A stretch of 9,396 nucleotides of DNA from CAYOLL01 sp964404765 [NCBI: uncultured Gemmatimonadota bacterium]. Its GTDB lineage: Bacteria > 4572-55. Location of the stretch: contig CAYOLL010000219.1 in assembly GCA_964404765.1 (NCBI GenBank), forward strand, positions 1 to 9,396, written 5' to 3'. Positions 1 through 5,933 of the stretch are shown in pieces. The notes under the pieces were generated by a model that was not told the origin of the DNA, searched no databases, and worked only from the letters and a program-made list of their open reading frames with translations. The position numbers were made by a program, and so were the translations under genes. The number at the start of each line of letters is the position of its first letter. Position 1 is the first letter of the stretch.

Positions 1-112
1 CGGCTAAAAACGCGCCGGAATGACATCGTCTTTCCGTAAAAAGGTTCCATGAGCCGACCATTTTTCAGGGATCCTTGTCCCACTTGATTTGTCAAGGATT
101 TGTCAAATCTGG

Positions 113-184
113 AATCCGACCCGCTATTGGTGCGGTTTTCCGCGCATTATGCTACGCAAATCCTTTATTCATGCGGGTCGGATT
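113..184. repeat. Inverted repeat, 12-bp perfect arms
   Basis: AATCCGACCCGC at 113-124 is the exact reverse complement of GCGGGTCGGATT at 173-184, with a 48-base centre. The right arm is followed by a short T run, so in the plus direction it could act as a weak terminator of whatever lies left of the window. It could equally be a small dispersed repeat unit. Confidence 0.55.
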
Positions 185-241
185 TTTATCCAAATAGGTG
201 AACAGTGTCGGTGATAAACCCTAAAGTCGCCGAAAATGTGC

Positions 242-269
242 TTGACAGCATTTTGGGTTTGTATAGTTT
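242..269 (+). promoter_or_regulatory. Possible sigma70 promoter of the TfoX-domain gene
   Basis: A perfect -35 hexamer TTGACA lies at 242-247. The -10 is unclear: TATAGT at 262-267 fits the consensus well but leaves only a 14-base spacer, while TAGTTT at 264-269 gives 16 bases with a poorer match. Either would start transcription shortly before the gene at 321. Confidence 0.3.
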
Positions 270-320
270 GCTTTGGTAAGAATTTAGTTTTTGGACTCAC
301 CTGAATAACAAGGAAAAATA

Positions 321-674
321 ATGGCCTCCGATCAAAATTTTGTGGAATTCATTGTTGGACAAATCGAGAATGCCGGGCTGATCACTTACCGCAAGATGTT
401 TGGCGAATACGCCATCTACAGTGACGGTAAAGTCGTCGCTTTGGTCTGTGACAATCAACTGTTTGTTAAGCCTACAACCGGTGGCCGGGCCTTTATCGGC
501 CATGTCGTTGAAGCCCCGCCTTATCCGGGCGCAAAGCCCAGCTTTTTGATTGAGCAAGTAGATGATCGGGATTGGCTCAGTCAACTTGTCCGGTTCACGT
601 CCAGTGAGCTTCCCACGCCCAAGCCCAAAGCGCCGAAAAAGAAGGCGCGGCCAAAGAAAGGGAATAGGGAATAG
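321..674 (+). CDS. TfoX/Sxy N-terminal domain protein
   Basis: This 117-residue protein matches the TfoX N-terminal domain pattern. The conserved core RKMFGEYAIY lies near residues 24-33, followed by strands carrying a GKVVALVCDNQLFVKPT-type segment, then a proline-rich turn and the closing ALxxRxxxx-like helix region. It has only this domain; full Sxy/TfoX competence regulators of gammaproteobacteria also carry a C-terminal domain, so a competence role should not be assumed. Single-domain members are widespread and functionally uncharacterised. The last 20 residues are lysine- and proline-rich and probably disordered. The start is supported by an AAGGA ribosome site at 310-314. The gene stands alone and is followed at once by an intrinsic terminator. 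Family assignment is confident, function is not. Confidence 0.85.
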   Translation: MASDQNFVEFIVGQIENAGLITYRKMFGEYAIYSDGKVVALVCDNQLFVKPTTGGRAFIGHVVEAPPYPGAKPSFLIEQVDDRDWLSQLVRFTSSELPTPKPKAPKKKARPKKGNRE

Positions 675-696
675 GGCGCAATTTTTCGCCCGAATA

Positions 697-734
697 AAAA
701 AAGTCCGCCTCACTTTCGTGAAACGGACTTTTTT
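697..734. terminator. Bidirectional intrinsic terminator
   Basis: The arms AAAAAAGTCCG (697-707) and CGGACTTTTTT (724-734) are perfect reverse complements around a 16-base loop. The stem starts in an A run and ends in a T run, so it can end rightward transcription of the TfoX-domain gene and leftward transcription arriving from the thioredoxin gene at 883-2010. Confidence 0.85.
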
Positions 735-744
735 GCCAAAAGCT

Positions 745-880
745 TATAGAAACCTGTGATAAATTCCGGCCTAACCTTGCGAAGGTTTGATTTTGCTGGA
801 TCGGAATCGTGCACGGAAGCCTTCGCAAGCTTCGCAAGCTTCGCAAGGTTGTTTTCCCGACTTTATCACACCCGCCTATA
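745..880. repeat. Palindromic repeat element with tandem 9-mers
   Basis: Several matching blocks occur in inverted order: TATAG (745-749) with CTATA (876-880), GTGATAAA (756-763) with TTTATCAC (862-869), and AACCTTGCGAAG (773-784) with CTTCGCAAGGTT (839-850). The right half holds CTTCGCAAG three times in tandem (821-829, 830-838, 839-847). The whole fills the gap between the terminator and the stop of the thioredoxin gene. The core AACCTTGC motif recurs in the insert between ccoI and ccoS, which suggests a dispersed non-coding repeat family. Confidence 0.6.
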
Positions 881-882
881 GA

Positions 883-2010
883 TTACGAATGGCTCGTTGT
901 ATCGGCCACGCCGCCATTTTTAGCAGTCGTAAACTTTTTGAGCTGATCCTTGAAGTACGGATCATCGGGCTTTAGGGCGATCGATCTGTTAATAGTTGCA
1001 ATCGCCTGATCGTATTCCTTACGCTTGTTATATACCTCGGCCAGCGTATCTAAAATGCCGGCATTCGTCGAGTCCAGTTCGACCGCCTTTAAACCGACCG
1101 TAAGGGCTTCATCCAGATGCAAGTCATGCTCGGCCAAAAACCAGGCAAAAGCATTGTGCATGTCGGCATCCGTCGGCATTTTTTGGAGCGCTTCCCGATA
1201 GGTTTTGGACGCATCGTCCCACTTTTCCTGCTTTGTATATGCCCGGATGATCATAAAATATGCTCCATCCAGCACATCGCTGTCCGGATAGCGCTTGATC
1301 ATGTCTCTAAGCATGGTAACACCTTTGGCATACGCCTCGGTGCGCACCAACCGCTCGCCGGTCATAAACAAGGCATTGTCCACATGGCCGGAGGCATTGG
1401 CCTTGTCCAATTTGACCAGCTTATCCAAATGAACTTTGGCCTCGTCCGTTTTGCCGCGATCCGTCAGCTTTTCGCCTACTTTAAATAATAAATCCAGGCT
1501 GTCCGGATGAGCCGCCAACTCCTGTTGAAAAAAAGCCAGCGTATTTTTGTTAGCACGATAATCCTGGGCGGTCGCTAAATAATCTCCCGCCGGCAAGAAA
1601 CCAATAATTCGATCAACTTCCGCACCGTCAGCGCCGATGAAAACAACTGTCGGATAACCGGTTACCGCATATTTTTCCCGAATAGCCGGACCGTCTTCTT
1701 TTTCCGCATCAATTTTAACCGCGATATAGTTCGTATTTACAAAATTCGCAACCTGCGAATCGGTGAATGTCTCTTTGGACAACACCTTGCACCAGCTTCA
1801 CCACTCGGTATAAAAATCAACCATTACCTGCTTGTTTTCGGCTTTGGCCAGGGTAAAAGCCGAATCCAGTGTGCCATGATGCCATTTGATTTCTACGGCC
1901 GCCGGGGCTTCAGCCTTTGTCGCCTCTTGATTTGCTGCGGGCTGTTCCTGGGCCTGTTGCGTACATTGTGCCGCGCCTAACGCCAACACAAGCGCCATCC
2001 ATTTCTTCAT
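883..2010 (-). CDS. Exported thioredoxin-TPR protein, probable selenoprotein (Sec at in-frame TGA)
   Basis: Read through one in-frame TGA (1798-1800), this gene encodes 375 residues. The ATG at 2010 follows AGGAG at 2015-2019. Residues 1-16 form a basic then hydrophobic export signal ending near a cysteine (LGAAQC); the Q before C makes it a poor lipobox, so it may be a lipoprotein or a secreted protein. A thioredoxin fold follows: VDFYTEW, then U71-S-W-C74-K where the family has CxxC, then a KIDAEKEDG strand region and the cis-proline loop GYPT (P120). From about residue 160 to the end there are about five TPR-like helical repeats, for example DEALTVGLKAVELDSTN and YDQAIATINRSIALKPDD. The TGA replaces exactly the nucleophilic cysteine, and the frame stays open for 304 codons afterwards, so selenocysteine is the best reading. 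A nonsense mutation or a Cys-to-stop sequencing error is the alternative. A conventional gene caller would split this into a short upstream ORF and one beginning at a GTG at 1785. Confidence 0.8.
1744..1794 (-). promoter_or_regulatory. Candidate bacterial SECIS hairpins downstream of the UGA
   Basis: Two hairpins in the mRNA have a GGU-type apical loop, the feature SelB recognises. The first (1794-1776) pairs UGG with CCA and GCAA with UUGU, has a bulged U between the two helices, and exposes GGUG at 1786-1783, about 11 bases after the UGA. The second (1760-1744) pairs AUUCGCA with UGCGAAU around a GGU loop, about 44 bases after the UGA. Known bacterial SECIS loops usually lie about 16-37 bases away, so neither fits exactly. 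A competing third fold pairs GGUG (1786-1783) with CACC (1765-1762) and would bring the second loop closer in space. All pairings are read by eye without energy calculation. Confidence 0.4.
1798..1800 (-). other. In-frame UGA, probable selenocysteine codon 71
   Basis: On the minus strand the codons run GAG TGG TGA AGC TGG TGC AAG, giving E-W-U-S-W-C-K. Thioredoxin-fold proteins of this type carry W-C-x-x-C-K here, so the UGA occupies the N-terminal, attacking cysteine. UxxC redox motifs are an established form of bacterial selenoproteins. The assignment needs selA, selB, selC and selD elsewhere in the genome. Confidence 0.75.
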
Positions 2011-2075
2011 AAACTCTCCTTGCAATAAAATGTGAAAGGTAAAACGATAAAAAAAACAATTGCTATGTTGCCAGA

Positions 2076-2406
2076 TTATTCTTCAGAAGCATCCTCACCG
2101 GTTTGCACGCCACCTTCAGCAATCCATGTTTCTAAGGCCGCCATAATTTTTTTTGCCTGATCAACGCTGGAAATGTTGAATTTGCTTTGCTCACGGTAAA
2201 TTTCGTTCCACTTTTTATAGCGCCGAATCGAAAACTTGACTGGCCCGTAGATTTCCTTTTTTTGCATCCCAATCCTGGTATTTAAACAAGATCGTCGTCC
2301 AGGCGCCACGGCTTAAAATCACCCGATCTAACTCTTTTACAGTCTCCCGGCCCGTTTCATCCTGCCAGGAAACGCTGATTTCTTCAATTGTTGCGGCACT
2401 TGCCAT
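2076..2406 (-). pseudogene. Small conserved-type protein gene split by a +1 frameshift at A7
   Basis: The gene begins at ATG 2406 with GAGG at 2412-2415 and reads about 45 residues (SVSWQDETGRETVKELDRVILSRGAWTTILFKYQDWDAKK). At an A7 run (2259-2265 on this strand) the frame must skip one base to continue as EIYGPVKFSIRRYKKW and then QSKFNISSVDQAKKIMAALETWI to the TAA at 2076. Joined, it gives about 109 residues with an even, uninterrupted look. From memory it resembles a small uncharacterised bacterial family with GAWxTIxFxYQxxD, a basic RRYxK segment and KFNISSxxQA; I know no function. One extra A, real or from sequencing, explains the break. It lies 65 bases upstream of the thioredoxin gene on the same strand and may share its transcript. 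Confidence 0.65.
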
Positions 2407-2585
2407 GTAAACCTCGCGGTTAAATAATTTGATATAGTGATTAAGAAGCTATGACAGCAGCTAAAGCTTTGGTATTTTGATTACCGGGATCAATCAAATC
2501 AGCATTGTTGTTTTCTTTCCAAAAAAGAAAGAACGGGCGAAATATAGGCGCATAACCCGGACTGTCAAGAGGATTTTAAAAAAAC

Positions 2586-2701
2586 GCAGTAGTCTGTTCG
2601 GCATAAGTTTGTGTGAACTTAAACCTGACGGGTTTTGGAAACCCGTCAGGTTTGGTCGTCGAAAAAGTTCACACAAACTTACGCCGCGTAGCAGTAGTCT
2701 G
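2586..2701. repeat. Nested palindromic element flanked by 11-bp direct repeats
   Basis: The outer arms (2600-2620 and 2665-2685) are 21 bases with one mismatch. The inner arms AAACCTGACGGGTTT (2621-2635) and its exact complement (2639-2653) enclose a 3-base loop. GCAGTAGTCTG occurs directly repeated at 2586-2596 and 2691-2701, just outside the arms, like a target duplication. A related half-element, 23 of 29 positions alike to the inner hairpin, lies at about 7041-7069. It looks like a REP- or MITE-type dispersed repeat. Confidence 0.6.
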
Positions 2702-2706
2702 CTGAG

Positions 2707-2726
2707 ACTGTTCACCGGTGAACAGT
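2707..2726. repeat. 20-bp perfect palindrome
   Basis: ACTGTTCACCGGTGAACAGT is identical to its own reverse complement, and two further pairs match on each side after one mismatch (2704-2729). It could be a dimeric regulator site or part of the neighbouring repeat cluster. The half GGTGAACAGTGTC recurs at 197-209. Confidence 0.6.
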
Positions 2727-2743
2727 GTCTTCACTGTTTTTTT
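2721..2743 (+). terminator. Plus-strand intrinsic terminator
   Basis: AACAGTG (2721-2727) and CACTGTT (2732-2738) form a 7-bp stem with a TCTT loop, followed by T7 (2737-2743), two G and another T7 (2746-2752). The T tract is only on the plus strand, yet both flanking genes are on the minus strand, so the transcript it would end is unidentified. Confidence 0.65.
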
Positions 2744-2761
2744 GGTTTTTTTGAGTAGAGA

Positions 2762-2956
2762 TCACTTCACAACAGGTGGCGTTTCCTTTTTTCCATCGTC
2801 ATGGGGCGCAGTATCATCAAACAGCATCCGAATTGCCGGCGTCTGCAAGTCTTTAAACTGTCCGGATTTGACCGCCCAAATAAAAGCAAATAAAAAGCCG
2901 ATTGCAACAAACAGACTACAGCCAATCAATACAAATAGCACAGTAAGAACTAACAT
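2762..2956 (-). CDS. ccoS: cbb3-type cytochrome oxidase assembly protein CcoS
   Basis: This 64-residue protein has one N-terminal membrane helix (about residues 3-27) followed by the CcoS signature WAVKSGQFKDLQTPAIRMLFDD (residues 27-48) and a short charged tail. CcoS is required for insertion of heme b and copper into the catalytic subunit of cbb3 oxidase in the inner membrane. I chose the ATG at 2956 because AGGAG lies at 2961-2965; an upstream TTG at 2974 would add six residues before that site and is unlikely. It follows ccoI on the same strand, as in many ccoGIS clusters, but the gap is widened by a repeat-flanked insert. Confidence 0.9.
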   Translation of the reverse strand: MLVLTVLFVLIGCSLFVAIGFLFAFIWAVKSGQFKDLQTPAIRMLFDDTAPHDDGKKETPPVVK

Positions 2957-2967
2957 TTTTCTCCTTA

Positions 2968-3111
2968 ACCTCAACGGTTATCCGCTCAAAAAATAAGGTA
3001 ACCTTGCGCGGGTTTACACCGCAAACCGCTGATAATTTTGAAAATATTGACTTTCGTGCCAAGTATAACCTTTGCAAGGTTTGCTTTATCCAGGGATACC
3101 TCAACGGTTAT
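2968..3111. mobile_element. 116-bp MITE-like insert flanked by 14-bp direct repeats
   Basis: ACCTCAACGGTTAT occurs at 2968-2981 and again at 3098-3111, bracketing 116 bases. The right copy covers the ccoI stop codon and the left copy lies next to the ccoS ribosome site, so without the insert ccoS would start about 25 bases after ccoI. Within the insert, ATAAGGTAACCTTGC (2993-3007) and the complement of 3074-3089 (ATAAAGCAAACCTTGC) form imperfect terminal inverted repeats. The AACCTTGC core is shared with the element at 745-880. It has no ORF, so it would move only in trans. Confidence 0.5.
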
Positions 3112-5555
3112 TCCAGGCGCATCCGTCGGGCATGAAGACTCACCATTCCGGTGACAAAAACTACGACGGTTATTGAACTGAGCGGCATCAGAATGGCCGC
3201 CACAACCGGCAAAAGATGGCCGGAAACGGCATAGCTTAATCCAATCGCATTGTATACCCATGAGATTCGAAAGCTGCTCTTTATAATCTGCATACTTTTT
3301 TGGGCTAACTGCAGAAAAACTTCTAATTGTTTAAGCGCAGTTGCATCCAGGATGCCGTCACAGGCGGGTGAAAAAGAGGTGACATCGTCGGTAATCGCAA
3401 TTCCTACATGGCTTTGCTTCAGTGCGCCCGCGTCATTTAGACCATCGCCAATCATCATGACCCGGCGGTGTTGCGCCTGCAGCTTACGAATATAATCCAG
3501 CTTATCCTGTGGTGATTGATTAAAGAAAAATGCAGTATTATCACCAAAAATTGCCCGCAACCGTTCCCGCTCCGAATCACCATCACCGGATAACACAACA
3601 AGATGATAAGAATTGCGCAATGTGCTGACCGTCGCCTCGACCTCGTTACGATAGACATTGATAACTTCAAAATAACCCCGCTGAACGCCATTAATCGCCA
3701 CATAGATTTGGTTTGACGGCAGCGTGTTTTGACCCGGTTTGCCGGTGGCCGAATTAAGCCAGGCGGGCGAGCCAATCTTGACCTTGCAGCCATCAATCGT
3801 CCCGATCAAACCACTTCCGGGAATTTCAGCAAAATCCGTCACAGTAATTAAAGCATCCTCAGCCAGATATGCCTGAATTAATTGGCTGTAAGGATGGTGT
3901 GAGTGACAGGTGAGCGATTTAATCAACTGCCGCTCGCTTGATGCCAAAGCCTGGCCAATAAATTGGACTTTGGCCAGATTCGTCTGGGTTAGTGTGCCTG
4001 TTTTATCAAAAACAATGGTGTCAATTCCTGCCATTTTTTCCACAACGGTCGGATGCTTAAGAAATAGGTGATTCCGGCCAAAAAACCGAAGCGCCGTGCC
4101 CAACGTATAAGGAGCAGTCAAGGCCAGCGCACAGGGACAGGCAATGATAAGCACTGCGGTAAAGGCGTTCAACGCGCGATGAATGTCCATCGGCAACCAG
4201 TATAGCCCGGCAGCGGTGGCAATTACTACAATCACCGCCGTAAAATAGCGGCTTACACGGTCCGTAAGTGAATCAAGTACGCTATTCTCTTTTTTAAAAG
4301 CCTCATTGTTCCAAAGCCGGGTCAGATAGCTCTGCGAAACATCTTTGACGACTTGAAACTCTGCCCCTGGGCCGGTCAGACGACCGCCGGCGTAGATGAT
4401 CTCACCTGCCAGACGTGTTACTAATGCGGCCTCGCCGGTGACAAAGCTATAGTCAATTTGACAACTCTCGGAGATCAACCGGGCATCTGCCGGAATTAAT
4501 TCGTGATTACGAACCCAAATGTGATCATTTATCTGAAGTCGGTTTAATGGAATAGAGGCGGTCCCGCTATCCGTTTTACGGGCCACTGCTAATGGAAAAT
4601 AAGATTTGTAATCGCGCTCAAAGGAAAGCGCATCATAAGTCCGCTGCTGAAAAACTTTGCCTGTCAGCAGAAAAAAAATAAGTCCGGCTAAAGAATCGCA
4701 GTACCCTGCCCCACTTCCGGTTAAAATTTCAAACGCGCTACGCAAAAACAATGCAACCATACCCAACGCCAAAGGAACGTCAATGTTAATCACGCGTAGA
4801 CGTAACGTGCGCCAGGCTGAGTGGAAATAATCTGCGCCGCTGTAAAAAAGAACCGGCAGTGTCAATAGGAGATTTAAGTAATTAAATAAGTAGCTCAGTT
4901 TTGCTTCGGCCTCCACCTGCAGGCCAAGATATTCCGGAAAACTGAGCAGCATAATATTACCGAAGCAAAAACCCGCCACACCTAATTTAATATATAAAGA
5001 TGCTTGGGATGAGGATTGTATATCGGCATCAGTAAGACTATCTAAGGTCAAGCGTGGCTCATAACCGATTGCGGCCAATTGCTGAACAACTTGCTTCAGT
5101 GACAATTCACTTTTCAAAAATGTTATTTCGACGGTTTTAAGCGGGAAATTAACTTCCGACCGGGCAAATCCGGGATGAAGCTGATAGAGACGTTCCAGCA
5201 GCCAAATGCAAGAGATACAGTGTATCTGTGGCACCGAAAACGTAACCCGACAAATGCGGCCGTCGTCAAAATTGATTAAGCGTGCTAAAATTATGGGATC
5301 ATTCAAATAATCATAATAATTATCATCGGTTAATTGAGGCAATTTTCCGGGAGTTCGGGCAAATTGGTAATAATCGTCAAGGTGATTTTTTTGCAAGAGC
5401 TCATAAACCAGGCGGCAGCCCTGGCAGCAGAAAACTTTTTGCGCAAACGAAATTGCAGTTTCCACGCACACTTGCCCGCAATGATAGCATGAATTTTGCG
5501 GCAATGTGTACAAATCAGTAGTTTGTAAAAAAGATTCGTGTATTTTTTCTAGCAT
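3108..5555 (-). CDS. ccoI: Copper-translocating P1B-type ATPase of the CcoI/FixI type
   Basis: This 815-residue inner-membrane pump moves copper out of the cytoplasm for assembly of cbb3 oxidase. It opens with the cysteine-rich metal-binding domain typical of CcoI (C23, C26, C30 and FCCQGC at 42-47), followed by an HMA-like domain with IHCISC (C113, C116). About eight membrane segments follow. The core motifs are all present: TGEA (373-376, usually TGES, with the key Glu kept), CPC in the transport helix (473-475), DKTGT with the phosphorylated D517, HP (554-555) and GDGLND (703-708). Length is normal for the family. The start is the ATG at 5555, preceded by a weak GAG; a GTG two codons upstream at 5561 is the alternative. 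ccoS follows. The genes ccoN, ccoO and ccoP are not in the window. Confidence 0.93.
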   Translation of the reverse strand: MLEKIHESFLQTTDLYTLPQNSCYHCGQVCVETAISFAQKVFCCQGCRLVYELLQKNHLDDYYQFARTPGKLPQLTDDNYYDYLNDPIILARLINFDDGRICRVTFSVPQIHCISCIWLLERLYQLHPGFARSEVNFPLKTVEITFLKSELSLKQVVQQLAAIGYEPRLTLDSLTDADIQSSSQASLYIKLGVAGFCFGNIMLLSFPEYLGLQVEAEAKLSYLFNYLNLLLTLPVLFYSGADYFHSAWRTLRLRVINIDVPLALGMVALFLRSAFEILTGSGAGYCDSLAGLIFFLLTGKVFQQRTYDALSFERDYKSYFPLAVARKTDSGTASIPLNRLQINDHIWVRNHELIPADARLISESCQIDYSFVTGEAALVTRLAGEIIYAGGRLTGPGAEFQVVKDVSQSYLTRLWNNEAFKKENSVLDSLTDRVSRYFTAVIVVIATAAGLYWLPMDIHRALNAFTAVLIIACPCALALTAPYTLGTALRFFGRNHLFLKHPTVVEKMAGIDTIVFDKTGTLTQTNLAKVQFIGQALASSERQLIKSLTCHSHHPYSQLIQAYLAEDALITVTDFAEIPGSGLIGTIDGCKVKIGSPAWLNSATGKPGQNTLPSNQIYVAINGVQRGYFEVINVYRNEVEATVSTLRNSYHLVVLSGDGDSERERLRAIFGDNTAFFFNQSPQDKLDYIRKLQAQHRRVMMIGDGLNDAGALKQSHVGIAITDDVTSFSPACDGILDATALKQLEVFLQLAQKSMQIIKSSFRISWVYNAIGLSYAVSGHLLPVVAAILMPLSSITVVVFVTGMVSLHARRMRLE

Positions 5556-5933
5556 CTTCACTCATAATTTGTGTATTTATTGTTGAACTTTAGACATTTC
5601 AAACTTATCTTAATGTTGCTTGAAAGAAAAGTTGTTTTCATGTCGCGTGGCGTGTCTTGAATTTTTGAGGCCATTGCGAGGAAGCAATCTTGCCGGTATT
5701 AGGCGCCGCAAAAATTATTCACTTATTATACGTGTTGTTTATATTTATATTATAAAAGTGTAATCTATTTACGGTAGAACTAAATGGAGGCATTGTCAAG
5801 GAAATTTATACCTTGTTATAGGTATTCAATTCAGCATTTTACTTGACAAGATCGCTAAATTGACTGTATAATCGTCAATTAGCTAACCATAGCTGAGAGA
5901 ATACTTTATAAACTGAAAAAGGAGGCATAGCTT
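5556..5933. other. Divergent intergenic region between ccoI and the MerR gene
   Basis: No gene is visible. A small repeat core ATTGC-6-GCAAT (5673-5688), within a CATTGCGAGGAAGCAATC motif of a kind I recall as dispersed in other genomes, is followed by GGCGCC. An AT-rich segment spans 5715-5760. An 8-bp inverted repeat TTGTCAAG/CTTGACAA (5793-5800 and 5842-5849) places one TTGACA on each strand. The strong rightward promoter is listed separately; I found no convincing promoter or FNR-type box for ccoI. Confidence 0.5.
5843..5880 (+). promoter_or_regulatory. Strong sigma70 promoter with overlapping inverted repeat
   Basis: TTGACA (5843-5848) and TATAAT (5867-5872) are both perfect, with an 18-base spacer. 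The inverted repeat AATTGAC (5858-5864) and GTCAATT (5874-5880) encloses the -10 hexamer. That is the position expected of an operator, and the first gene downstream encodes a MerR-type DNA-binding protein, so autoregulation is a reasonable inference. Confidence 0.75.

Larger units (their letters stand above)
1..320. other. Gene-free leader region with repeats
   Basis: I see no credible coding region here. The stretch holds a 12-bp inverted repeat (113-124 with 173-184), a 10-bp direct repeat GATTTGTCAA (86-95 and 97-106), a short inverted repeat ATCCTTG/CAAGGAT (71-77 and 93-99), and a 13-mer GGTGAACAGTGTC at 197-209 that recurs at 2717-2729. A possible promoter for the downstream gene sits at 242-269. 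The first 60 bases could belong to a feature cut by the window edge. Confidence 0.5.
2407..2761. other. Gene-free region with hairpins and orphan terminator
   Basis: No protein-coding gene is convincing here; short ORFs on both strands are low-complexity and overlap palindromes. The region holds an inverted repeat TTCTTTC/GAAAGAA (2513-2519 and 2527-2533), the nested hairpin element at 2600-2685 with 11-bp direct repeats at its flanks, a 20-bp palindrome at 2707-2726 and a plus-strand terminator at 2721-2743. Confidence 0.6.

Noticed and set aside
673-690. CRISPR-like or phase-variable tract at the repeated GGAATAG after the TfoX gene
   Set aside because: Only two imperfect copies at the stop codon; no array structure.
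883-1785. Separate gene starting at GTG 1785
   Set aside because: It would start inside the thioredoxin fold just after the active site, has no clear ribosome site, and is in frame with the upstream part through the single TGA.
2040-2075. Terminator between the frameshifted gene and the thioredoxin gene
   Set aside because: There is a T8 run on the minus strand but only a three-base-pair stem before it.
2477-2493. FNR box near 2477
   Set aside because: TTGAT and ATCAA are separated by seven bases, not the four of an FNR site.
2600-2685. Integron attC site
   Set aside because: The long hairpin lacks the GTTRRRY/RYYYAAC core sites and no cassette or integrase is nearby.
2477-2758. Plus-strand 93-codon ORF
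   Set aside because: It runs through palindromes and poly-T stretches, has no ribosome site and shows no recognisable domain.
5574-5602. Minus-strand promoter for ccoI (TTGAAA, 17 bases, TAAATA)
   Set aside because: The -10 matches only half the consensus; too weak to list as a feature.
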